The notes under the pieces were generated by a model, which was given only the letters and a program-made list of their open reading frames with translations, searched no databases and was not told where the DNA came from. From contig JABMPI010000672.1 of the NCBI GenBank assembly GCA_013203755.1, positions 1 to 5,731 of the forward strand: DNA of 5,731 bases. The letters run 5' to 3'. Position 1 is the stretch's first letter; each line of letters begins with the position of its first letter. The translations under genes were made by a program, and so were the position numbers. This stretch comes from Bacteroidota bacterium. Lineage in GTDB: Bacteria; Bacteroidota; Bacteroidia; Bacteroidales; Prolixibacteraceae. Positions 1 through 5,717 of this stretch are shown here, in pieces.

Positions 1-82
1 AAGTTACAAGAAAGTTGAAGCGGGCTACAACCCTTGAATTTACTACTGTCTCGACTATTATTTTTATACATCGTTAGCTTTT
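1..82 (-). repeat. Possible attC-like element arm, cut by window edge
   Basis: This non-coding stretch follows the methyltransferase stop on the minus strand. It holds CGTTAGCTTT at 72-81 (AAAGCTAACG on the minus strand), the exact inverse of AAAGCTAACG at 1103-1112 on the other side of the gene. Further in is CGGGCTACAACCC at 20-32, which can form only a 3-bp GGG/CCC hairpin. If the element resembles the inverted repeat at 1098-1199, this is its gene-proximal arm and the distal arm lies beyond base 1. The repeated decamer is seen directly; the cassette-site reading is inference. Confidence 0.3.
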
Positions 83-97
83 CGTTTTATTTTTATT

Positions 98-1054
98 TCA
101 GTTCGCACTACTTTCTTTTTCGCAAACCCATATGTTTCTTGTAAATTTTGCTTTTCCTTTTTTTCCAACAGAGCAGAAATCAGAAATTTTCAGTCCCGAT
201 TTCTTGATTAAGGTTTCAATATCTGCAATAGATACAATAACTATCCGGGTGCTTAGTTTTGCTGCTGATTCTATAATGTTTAAGGCAATTGTGTCATTTG
301 AGTAGGTGTATAAATTGTATGGAAGATCAATAATAGCGGCATCGTACTTTTTGTCTATATCCTTAATGTCTGAGCAATACACATTGGCGGTATAGTTATA
401 GTGTGCCAGGTTTTCTCTTGTATATTCACAAGCTTTCAAATTAATGTCACATCCTTCTATGTTAAATCCAGAAATACATGCTTCTAACATTACTGTACCA
501 ACACCACAACAAGCGTCTAATAGCTCATTGGTCTTATTTCCGTTCGATGCAATACTTACAAGCGATTTAGCAATATCCATGTTTATTGAACTGCTAAATG
601 AACAAGGCTTTTTCTTGTGTTTATACCAGTCGGTATTGTGTTTTATTAAAATCCCGAAATACCAAATATTTTTATAATTGCATATAGAGTAAGTTATCGA
701 TGGGGTATAATAATCGGGATCACCTTCTATACTATATCCAATATCTCTTAACATATTAAGTCTTTCGGTATATCCTGTAGAATCACCATCCAAAACCAGG
801 TATTCAGCTTTAAATCCATCAATATGAATGTTTTCTTTCTTAATGTTTTTTAACAGTTGGGAATAACCTTCTGAGGATGAAATAATCTCAAATCTGTTTT
901 TAATAAAAGGACTGATCGAAGGATCAACTTTGATATTCGAAAACAGCAAGTTATTCTTTTCTTCTTCATCAAAAATTTGCCTTGATTCCAACTTACATAA
1001 TTCGCCATTATGATAGTCGTATTTAAATGAATATATGTAGCTGTGATTAGGCAT
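98..1054 (-). CDS. TRM11/UPF0020-family SAM-dependent RNA methyltransferase
   Basis: This is a predicted cytoplasmic methyltransferase of 318 residues that would transfer a methyl group from S-adenosylmethionine to RNA, probably a guanine N2; the target is not known. The N-terminal half (about 1-150) begins YIYSFKYDY and has the YFG and KKPxSFS signatures I recall from roughly 320-residue TRM11-like proteins common in Firmicutes. The C-terminal Rossmann half shows motif I, LLDACCGVGTVMLEA (about 179-193), an acidic motif EGCDIN (200-205), and motif IV IIDLPYN (about 241-247). DLPY replaces the usual [ND]PPY, as in the DMPY I remember from its Firmicutes relatives. I chose the ATG at 1054 because the only upstream in-frame option is a TTG at 1066 and an A-rich stretch (CTAAAA) directly precedes the ATG. 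The gene is complete, single and AT-rich. TAGCTTTA at 1102-1109 (minus strand) is one base off the Bacteroidota -7 box TAnnTTTG. The family is fairly sure; the substrate is not. Confidence 0.82.
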   Translation of the reverse strand: MPNHSYIYSFKYDYHNGELCKLESRQIFDEEEKNNLLFSNIKVDPSISPFIKNRFEIISSSEGYSQLLKNIKKENIHIDGFKAEYLVLDGDSTGYTERLNMLRDIGYSIEGDPDYYTPSITYSICNYKNIWYFGILIKHNTDWYKHKKKPCSFSSSINMDIAKSLVSIASNGNKTNELLDACCGVGTVMLEACISGFNIEGCDINLKACEYTRENLAHYNYTANVYCSDIKDIDKKYDAAIIDLPYNLYTYSNDTIALNIIESAAKLSTRIVIVSIADIETLIKKSGLKISDFCSVGKKGKAKFTRNIWVCEKESSAN

Positions 1055-1097
1055 TTTTAGTGTCAAGTAGTTGTGAAATATTCTTAATTACATCTTT

Positions 1098-1199
1098 TTG
1101 CTAAAGCTAACGGCAGTCGACGAATTGGCGGTGTTGATACGAAGAACTGTGGTTAAACTACCCACTGAACCCCGTATGGCATTTAGCTTTTATTAGCAA
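1098..1199 (-). repeat. Long imperfect inverted repeat, attC-like
   Basis: The region folds back on itself. TTGCT (1098-1102) pairs with AGCAA (1195-1199), AAAGCTAA (1103-1110) pairs with TTAGCTTT (1183-1190), and TATT (1191-1194) is left as a one-sided bulge. Inside are ATACG/CGTAT (1137-1141 with 1173-1177) and GTGG/CCAC (1149-1152 with 1162-1165). On the minus strand the element ends in CCGTTAGCTTTAGC; GTTAGCT matches 6 of 7 positions of the attC core GTTRRRY. The length (102 bp), long imperfect stem and extrahelical bases fit an integron attC site, and it lies between the small split gene and the methyltransferase gene. The pairing is directly visible; the attC identity is inferred. Confidence 0.45.
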
Positions 1200-1369
1200 C
1201 TGGGTTTTAATTCTTCAACCCCCAATTTCTTTTTTGTTTTTCTCTTTCCATTTACCAATGAACTATCAACGAAGCGCAAATTTGTTTTGTTTTTTTGCGA
1301 GGGCAATCCTAAAACCGCCCTTAAAGGCGGTTAACAGGGCTGCTTTGTAAGCACATTGGGTAAGGGTGG
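1200..1369. other. Non-coding gap with hairpins
   Basis: No gene is seen here. Besides the hairpin at 1313-1332, there is a GGGTT/AACCC stem near 1202-1222 and a CGCAAA/TTTGCG stem (1275-1280 with 1294-1299) around a T-rich loop. The stretch is T-rich on the plus strand. It fits a 3' untranslated region for the small gene that ends at 1370. Confidence 0.5.
1313..1332 (-). terminator. Hairpin, possible terminator of the split gene
   Basis: AACCGCC (1313-1319) and GGCGGTT (1326-1332) form a perfect 7-bp GC-rich stem around a 6-nt loop. On the minus strand it lies about 38 nt after the stop codon of the small gene and is followed by only a few T residues (GGCGGTTTTAGG). It is therefore a weak intrinsic terminator at best, but it is well placed. 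Confidence 0.45.
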
Positions 1370-1723
1370 TTAACTTCTAACAAACTTACCTAAGGATTCT
1401 AATAGCTGCGGTCTATCTTCCAGTGCAATCCTTGCAACTGCGTAAAATTCGCTCATCCAGTCGTCAATTTTTACAAATGCTGTATCTTTTGCCTTAGTTG
1501 CGTCTTGCGATTCTCCTTTTTCTCTTAAATATTCTGCTCTTGCTGCTTCTAAATCGGAAATTAAGGTGCTAGCTGCCGTTAAATCATCTAAAGTAATCTT
1601 TAATCTAACCAGTTTTGCTTGGATTCCAGAATCCTTAATGGCTACAGAATAGAATTTCTTTACTACTTCTAACCACTTTATATATGCTCCTGATAAACTT
1701 CCCGAAACGGCTAATTTATCCAT
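1370..1723 (-). CDS. C-terminal half of a frameshifted hypothetical protein
   Basis: This 117-residue reading frame begins at an ATG 13 bases inside the end of the upstream frame. It is soluble and mostly helical, without a signal peptide, membrane segment or recognisable catalytic motif. A helix with a coiled-coil look (about residues 48-70, rich in E, A and K) follows LVRLKITLDDL, and the end carries DDWMSEFYAVARIALEDRPQ, which I remember as the C-terminal signature of Bacteroidota hypothetical proteins of about 200-220 residues. The frame continues open upstream of the ATG as NDSKT, so this is most likely not an independent gene but the back half of one protein. If translated alone it would depend on reinitiation at the overlap. 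The function is unknown. Confidence 0.6.
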   Translation of the reverse strand: MDKLAVSGSLSGAYIKWLEVVKKFYSVAIKDSGIQAKLVRLKITLDDLTAASTLISDLEAARAEYLREKGESQDATKAKDTAFVKIDDWMSEFYAVARIALEDRPQLLESLGKFVRS

Positions 1724-2028
1724 TGTCTTAGAATCGTTCGGAATATAATTTTTGCCTTTTTGCGGTGCATTCTATAGGTTTCTTCGAGACTTGCTTTTAA
1801 CAGCTTGAAGGCTGCGTAAGCTTCGGAAGTTTCATCGTCTTCGGTTTCGTTAAAATCGAATGACTGACGTGTTTCGGTTAGCAGGGTTTTACCTTCTGCT
1901 ACTACTGTTGCATCATACCCAAACTCTACCATTGTGGTGGCTATTTCGGGTTGAATTTCTACGTTGTCTAACGATACTCTGTACTGTTCGAGGGCTTCTG
2001 CTTCGGTAAGTGTTTTTCTTGTTGCCAT
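1711..2028 (-). CDS. N-terminal half of a frameshifted hypothetical protein
   Basis: This 105-residue frame starts at ATG 2028 and stops at TAG 1711-1713. Residues 1-97 look like ordinary coding sequence: MATRKTLTEAEALEQY, then a helical stretch, an acidic patch (NETEDDETSE, about 60-69) and a basic segment ending HRKKAKIIFR (88-97). The last eight residues (TILRQWIN) look like out-of-frame read-through. No enzyme motif, signal peptide or membrane helix is visible. The nearby sequence has no clear Shine-Dalgarno; an A/T-rich leader (TTAAAATTAAGTATT) precedes the ATG. The tandem repeat array lies about 80-260 bp upstream. The start is credible and the end is probably an artefact of the frameshift near 1737. 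Confidence 0.6.
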   Translation of the reverse strand: MATRKTLTEAEALEQYRVSLDNVEIQPEIATTMVEFGYDATVVAEGKTLLTETRQSFDFNETEDDETSEAYAAFKLLKASLEETYRMHRKKAKIIFRTILRQWIN

Positions 2029-2106
2029 AATACTTAATTTTAAGGTTACATTTATTTATTTAATAATTTATTGCGAACTCCTTGCGGATGATTGCCTATA
2101 ACTTAT

Positions 2107-2288
2107 CGGTACTTTTGCACTCCTTAACACTTCCCTTCAATTTTTTACGCTCCCCATGCGTTTTTTCTGCTCCCCATGCGTTTTTTCCGCCCATCATGCA
2201 CTATTTACGCTCCCCATGCGTTTTTTCCGGCCCATCATGCACTATTTACGCTCCCCATGCGTTTTTTAACGCTAATCATGCACTCCTT
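2107..2288. repeat. Nine-unit tandem array, about 20-bp period, two alternating unit types
   Basis: Nine units of 20-21 bp follow each other. Type A on the plus strand is CGCTCCCCATGCGTTTTTT (2148-2166, 2208-2226, 2249-2267; near-identical at 2168-2186). Type B is CGCCCATCATGCACTATTT (2188-2206, near-identical at 2228-2247). Degenerate units sit at the edges: 2107-2126, 2127-2146 and 2268-2288, the first and last sharing GCACTCCTTA or GCACTCCTT. Core units keep a central CATGC and a T-rich tail, and T6 tracts fall at 2141, 2161, 2181, 2221 and 2262, in register with two helical turns. There are no unique spacers, so this is not CRISPR. Open frames across it are low-complexity translations of the repeat. 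It lies upstream of the small split gene and could be a curved-DNA or protein-binding array. Confidence 0.85.
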
Positions 2289-2610
2289 ACAGCTTTTCTT
2301 CTACACCTTATGGCTTCCCGTACATTTTTACGGTTACTTGGGTTCTCCTTGCGATTACTTTTGATTTTCTTTCTGTGACTTACTGTTTTAGGGTGAAATG
2401 GTTTACTAAAATACCAGTGTGAATATAATGAAAAATATTTGAATGTGGTATTTGTTTCTGAAATTCAATTGTTCTGAAATTGTTTTTTACTTGTCGTTAA
2501 AAACGACGGGCAGCTTACCCCTCGGCGCAGACGAGGGGCAGGTGGAATAAGGTATACCTATTTATTCATTGCATATTTATGCATTATAAATTTATATATT
2601 CAGCGGCTTA
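2289..2610. other. Non-coding region with hairpins and palindromes
   Basis: No convincing gene is present. The left part (2289-2490) is AT-rich without obvious structure. The right part is dense in dyads: GTCGTT-AAA-AACGAC (2493-2507), CCCCTCG/CGAGGGG (2518-2538), an imperfect palindrome centred on GGTATACC (2551-2558) with GAATAA/TTATTC arms, and TGCATA-TT-TATGCA (2570-2583). I see no CAAAnnTA (a minus-strand TAnnTTTG box) that would mark a promoter for the split gene. Confidence 0.55.
2493..2538. repeat. Two adjacent GC-rich hairpins
   Basis: A 6-bp stem GTCGTT/AACGAC with a 3-nt loop (2493-2507) is followed ten bases later by a 7-bp stem CCCCTCG/CGAGGGG with a 7-nt loop (2518-2538). They stand out as a GC-rich island in AT-rich DNA. 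Paired hairpins of this kind resemble REP/BIME-like elements or a bidirectional terminator, but neither arm is followed by a T-tract. Confidence 0.5.
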
Positions 2611-2741
2611 GCCCAACAAGATTTAAAACACATTTGAGCGTGCAACCAAAACGCACAACTCAAATAAAAGGCAGTAAGTAACCATAACCTATTGCCTTTT
2701 ATTTGGGCTCAACTGTGCCTTAAATCCTAATTTGTTAGCGC
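2611..2741 (-). repeat. Nested long inverted repeat, attC-like, after the NTPase gene
   Basis: The region pairs in layers. CAACAA-side arm GCCCAACAA (2611-2619) pairs with TTGTTAGCGC (2732-2741) over TTGTT. GATTTAA (2620-2626) pairs perfectly with TTAAATC (2720-2726), leaving CTAAT bulged on one side. CACATTTGAGC (2629-2639) pairs with GCTCAACTGTG (2707-2717) with one mismatch. CAAATAAAAGGCA (2661-2673) pairs perfectly with TGCCTTTTATTTG (2693-2705). On the minus strand the gene-distal end is GTTGGGC (2617-2611), an exact match to the attC core GTTRRRY; the gene-proximal CGCTAAC matches RYYYAAC at 5 of 7 positions. It starts 8 bp after the NTPase stop. The size (131 bp) is within the attC range. 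The structure is seen; the recombination role is inferred. Confidence 0.5.
2661..2705 (-). terminator. 13-bp stem-loop downstream of the NTPase gene
   Basis: A perfect 13-bp stem, CAAATAAAAGGCA with TGCCTTTTATTTG, closes a 19-nt loop (2674-2692), about 44 bp after the NTPase stop codon. It is the core of the larger inverted repeat and may also end transcription. A competing hairpin, ATTTGAG (2632-2638) with CTCAAAT (2659-2665), uses some of the same bases. There is no pure T-tract, so the terminator role is uncertain. Confidence 0.4.
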
Positions 2742-2748
2742 TAGTACT

Positions 2749-5631
2749 TTATCCTCTTTCAAATATTGGATTCCATGTTTTTGTTTTTTTCCAGAGAATA
2801 GGCAAACTATTATTCGGACAAGTATTTGGAAATACTACTGTCGCTTGGCAATTATCATAACCTAAAGGATGTTTTTTTTCTAAATTCAATCCAATCTCAT
2901 AACAAATTTTCTTAGTTCTTTCTCTTTCTATTGGTTTTGTGAAAACTGAAGATTCATTATCAAAAACCTTATTGCTTTTATCTAAAGGGTCTAGAATTAC
3001 AATTTTAATGGGTAACCCTAAACTCTGAACAGATTTTTCGATTAAATGCTTGCCTTCAAGAAATCCAGTTATAACTCCTATAATTACAATTAACTTCTTT
3101 CTCAAAATTAGTTCCTTATAATTATCTGTCAATTCCTTTAGATTCTCAATGATACTTTTTCCTGAACCTATAAAATCATCAATAAATATTAAAGCATTTA
3201 AATCTTTAGATTCATTTATCTTTTTTTCAAGTTTTGCAATGGTTGTTGAATTATCCTTGTATATATTGTTTGCTTCAACAAACAGTTTTGCATATTCAGC
3301 ACCGCTCTTTACTGGGCTCTGGTCCAAATAACTAACTAATATATCATCTCTTTTTCTTTGGTTATCTTTGATTATTCGTTCTTTCTCATTTTTACGGATT
3401 TCCTTTTTGACCTCACGAAACAGGTCTTCCATCTTTTCTCGAATTTCGTTATTTGTATAGAACTTAACATGTTCAAGAAGTTTGAACATATACCTTTGAC
3501 TCTCCAGACTATCAAATTGTTCTAGCCATTCTCGAATAATATCTGTTGTTATTTCTCTGCCTTTATATGAATTCCAACTTTTTGAGAGATTATTAATTTC
3601 TTCATGTTTTACTCTAAGTTGTTCTTCATACTTTTGTCTCAATATTATTCTTTGTTCTTCTTGAAAGGTGGTAATTATTTTTTCCAATCCTTGGCTCACT
3701 AGCCAATCTTCAAAAAATTTAACAACAAACAAGTATGAAGTATCTTCAACATTCAAGATGTTTCTTTGCTTAAATTCCGCTAATGTTTTTTCTGCTTGTA
3801 GCTCTGTCAGTCCATTTAAGATGGACTGGTCGATAATCATTTGACGACTTGTTTTTTGCCCTTTTTTAAGAATTTGCCCAATTGACAATAAAACTTTTCT
3901 TCTATTAATTGATATTTCATTCTCGTCTTTTTCTTTTATTCCATCTTTCCAAAAGTGAGAGAAATCAGTTGCGGCAATATTATTGCTATCTCGTGCTATT
4001 GATGTTGCACGTTTCGCTTCTTCTTCCGTAATATGGCTATCTCTGTTGGAAACCATTAATGAAAACAGCACTGCACATATTTTTTTAGTGAAATAGGGAT
4101 TACCTGATGTTTGATTATAAATAAAATCAATTGCTTTGTCCGATATTTCCATTAAACCATCTATGGGATATTTAATTAATGTTTTAAAATCTTCCCATTC
4201 AGTAGTTTTATCAAAATAGTCAACTCGAAATGGTTTGAACTTATTAAATTCTTGCCATTGACTTAATATATACTCAAGTTTCTCACCACCAACTAAGATA
4301 AATCCAAACTGTTCTCGATTACTTATCGAACGGATGGTTAAGACAAATGATTTAGCAATTTCACCTTCATATAAGAGTTCTTTTGATATTCTATCAAATT
4401 CGTCTAAAATAATTACCACCTTAAAAGAATCATCAATTTCGGTAACTTCGTCAAGAAATTCAGTAATCCTATTTAATGAACCTTCGAATTTTGGCAATTC
4501 GATTGACTTAAATTTCCGATTATGTTTTTTTATTTTTTTACATATACGAGTACCCAAATCGTTCATACTTTGATGTGGATTCCCAGCGCTTTCCCAATCA
4601 CCTGCTTCAATATATATGAATAGCATATCATCATTGCTCGCAATTGTTTGAAGTGTTTTTACAATTGATGTTTTGCCAACTCTTCTTTGCCCAAAAATAT
4701 AAGAAGAACCAACTTTGTTTCGAATTCTTTTTAAATCAGACATTATTGTTTTTCTACCAATAAAACTCTCTTCTTCGGTTACCGGTTCTAAATCATATGG
4801 TTCTTCAAATTCAATTTCTTTCCAGTTCGCATTAATTCTTTGACCATGCAAATCAAGTTCAAATTCTTTTTTACTTTTTTTACCATTGAAATTAGTCCAT
4901 TCAACGAATCCATAAACTAAAATACTTTCCGAATGTTTAATCCCTTTATAAGGGAACTCAACAATAGAGCTAGTTTTTACAATACCAACAAATTGATTTA
5001 CACTTGATAGTTGTATAATATCATCAGAGTATAAGGTGATAAAAATTTGCGTGTCATTTGCATATCCAGTACTTTCATTTTTTATTTCAAATTGCAGTTT
5101 ATAGTCAACGTCTTTTGAAAAAGGATATTTTTTTATGGTTTTTTTCACCAAAAGATTGGCTGGTTTTGAAAATGGATTCGTTTCGAAGTCCTCGATTAAT
5201 AATTGTCTAATTTTTGAAAAAGGCGTTGAAATATAATTTTTACAATATTTTGTTCCTATTTCTTCAGCACTACCAATTATAGATTCAAAATATTCGATTG
5301 TTTTATTGTAAATATCATACTTCTCTTTTAACTCACAACTTTGGTAGGATTTTAATAACCTAAAAGTATTTTCAATGAATTGTTTGTCAATGGCATCAGT
5401 GAAGAATGCATTCAATAGTGATTTAGCTCCATTCTTATTTATTGATGAACGGTAGCCGTTTTCATATGCTTTAATTAGTTCTAAGTCAAATTTTGAACTA
5501 ATTTTTGAATTAATCTGTTTCTCTAAATTTTTTACATAACTATTTAGTTTGTTTTCAACCTCATACGTTTCACTCTTGTTGTTTAGTTTTAAACTAACAT
5601 AAACCTCTGGTAGAGAGGTTTCGATAAGCCT
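2749..5631 (-). CDS. STAND/AAA-type NTPase with C-terminal PRTase-like (PRTase-CE-type) domain, 5' end lost to an IS
   Basis: This is a predicted cytoplasmic ATP-driven conflict or defence protein. Residue numbers count from the TTG at 5415 (888 aa). Residues 1-80 are helical; about 85-200 form a beta-sandwich-like domain. The ATPase follows: FIGRKTI (218-224), Walker A GQRRVGKTS (242-250), Walker B VVIILDEFD (333-341), FILVGGE (372-378) and SGNPYF (437-442). About 495-575 is winged-helix-like, then charged helices (580-690). The C-terminus has the PRPP-loop-like FIDDFIGSGKS (744-754) and a tail PLGYDNCQATVVF...PNNSLPILW...WNPIFERG (850-888) that I recall from PRTase-CE proteins. Upstream of the TTG the frame stays open and coding-like (LIETSLPEVYVSLKL at its far end) up to 5631, with no ATG, GTG or TTG, and stops at TAA 5640-5638 inside the IS end. 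The natural start is therefore missing, and at least 960 codons including the upstream part belong to the gene. No partner gene is visible. Confidence 0.8.
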   Translation of the reverse strand, partial: RLIETSLPEVYVSLKLNNKSETYEVENKLNSYVKNLEKQINSKISSKFDLELIKAYENGYRSSINKNGAKSLLNAFFTDAIDKQFIENTFRLLKSYQSCELKEKYDIYNKTIEYFESIIGSAEEIGTKYCKNYISTPFSKIRQLLIEDFETNPFSKPANLLVKKTIKKYPFSKDVDYKLQFEIKNESTGYANDTQIFITLYSDDIIQLSSVNQFVGIVKTSSIVEFPYKGIKHSESILVYGFVEWTNFNGKKSKKEFELDLHGQRINANWKEIEFEEPYDLEPVTEEESFIGRKTIMSDLKRIRNKVGSSYIFGQRRVGKTSIVKTLQTIASNDDMLFIYIEAGDWESAGNPHQSMNDLGTRICKKIKKHNRKFKSIELPKFEGSLNRITEFLDEVTEIDDSFKVVIILDEFDRISKELLYEGEIAKSFVLTIRSISNREQFGFILVGGEKLEYILSQWQEFNKFKPFRVDYFDKTTEWEDFKTLIKYPIDGLMEISDKAIDFIYNQTSGNPYFTKKICAVLFSLMVSNRDSHITEEEAKRATSIARDSNNIAATDFSHFWKDGIKEKDENEISINRRKVLLSIGQILKKGQKTSRQMIIDQSILNGLTELQAEKTLAEFKQRNILNVEDTSYLFVVKFFEDWLVSQGLEKIITTFQEEQRIILRQKYEEQLRVKHEEINNLSKSWNSYKGREITTDIIREWLEQFDSLESQRYMFKLLEHVKFYTNNEIREKMEDLFREVKKEIRKNEKERIIKDNQRKRDDILVSYLDQSPVKSGAEYAKLFVEANNIYKDNSTTIAKLEKKINESKDLNALIFIDDFIGSGKSIIENLKELTDNYKELILRKKLIVIIGVITGFLEGKHLIEKSVQSLGLPIKIVILDPLDKSNKVFDNESSVFTKPIERERTKKICYEIGLNLEKKHPLGYDNCQATVVFPNTCPNNSLPILWKKTKTWNPIFERG

Positions 5632-5640
5632 ATGTGTTTA

Positions 5641-5685
5641 TTTCAACTGAAAAGTATACCAGAGTTTCAATCCAAAAGTATACCA
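5641..5685 (+). repeat. Two 21-bp direct repeats at the IS end
   Basis: The units at 5641-5661 and 5665-5685 both begin TTTCAA and end AAAAGTATACCA, and differ only in the three bases between (CTG versus TCC), so 18 of 21 match. They start 24 bp apart. Such repeats are likely transposase-binding sites. Confidence 0.8.
5673..5680 (-). promoter_or_regulatory. Possible outward-facing Bacteroidota -7 box in the IS end
   Basis: The minus strand reads TACTTTTG, an exact match to the Bacteroidota -7 consensus TAnnTTTG, pointing from the IS into the truncated NTPase gene. The -33 region has only T-rich sequence (TTTTTTATT) and no clear TTTG. It could drive the gene remnant, with translation then depending on the TTG at 5415, but one short motif in AT-rich DNA is weak evidence. 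Confidence 0.25.
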
Positions 5686-5717
5686 TTTAAATTAAATAAA
5701 AAAGAGAGTTCACAACA

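Larger units (their letters stand above)
1370..2028 (-). pseudogene. Hypothetical helical protein split by a one-base frameshift
   Basis: The two overlapping frames above appear to be one gene. On the minus strand the junction reads TTC CGA ACG ATT, giving F-R-T-I. Adding one A (CGA AAC GAT TCT) gives F-R-N-D-S-K-T and joins directly to the second frame, making one protein of 219 residues. I recall an R/K-N-D segment at this place in intact Bacteroidota relatives and a matching total length, but have not checked this. The shift is in the -1 direction. Upstream A-runs (CAAAAAG at 1762-1756) could allow slippage, although they do not match the classical X XXY YYZ heptamer. A sequencing error is also possible. 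No function can be given; the protein is predicted cytoplasmic and helix-rich. Confidence 0.68.

Noticed and set aside
444..677. Plus-strand frame of 77 codons
   Set aside because: It lies wholly within the methyltransferase gene on the other strand, whose motifs are clear; it is a shadow.
1064..1066. TTG at 1066 as the methyltransferase start
   Set aside because: An ATG four codons downstream has an A-rich leader and agrees better with the YIY start I recall for the family.
1370..2028. Toxin-antitoxin pair, suggested by two small overlapping frames
   Set aside because: The second frame continues upstream of its ATG, a one-base change fuses them, and neither half shows a toxin or DNA-binding motif.
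2107..2288. CRISPR array
   Set aside because: Units abut each other without unique spacers and the unit is only 20 bp; no cas gene is in view.
2082..2378. Open frames on the plus strand across the tandem repeats (about 98 and 62 codons)
   Set aside because: They are translations of the repeat units (recurring SPCVF, MRF, HALF), without credible starts or complexity.
3149..3331. Plus-strand frame of 60 codons
   Set aside because: It is antisense to the PRTase-like domain of the NTPase gene and has no independent signal.
4334..4573. Plus-strand frame of 79 codons
   Set aside because: It is antisense to the ATPase core of the NTPase gene and has no independent signal.
5632..5686. Short minus-strand frame from ATG 5686 (18 codons) as a leader peptide
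   Set aside because: It consists of the IS terminal repeats and ends at their border; no attenuator-like codon run is present.
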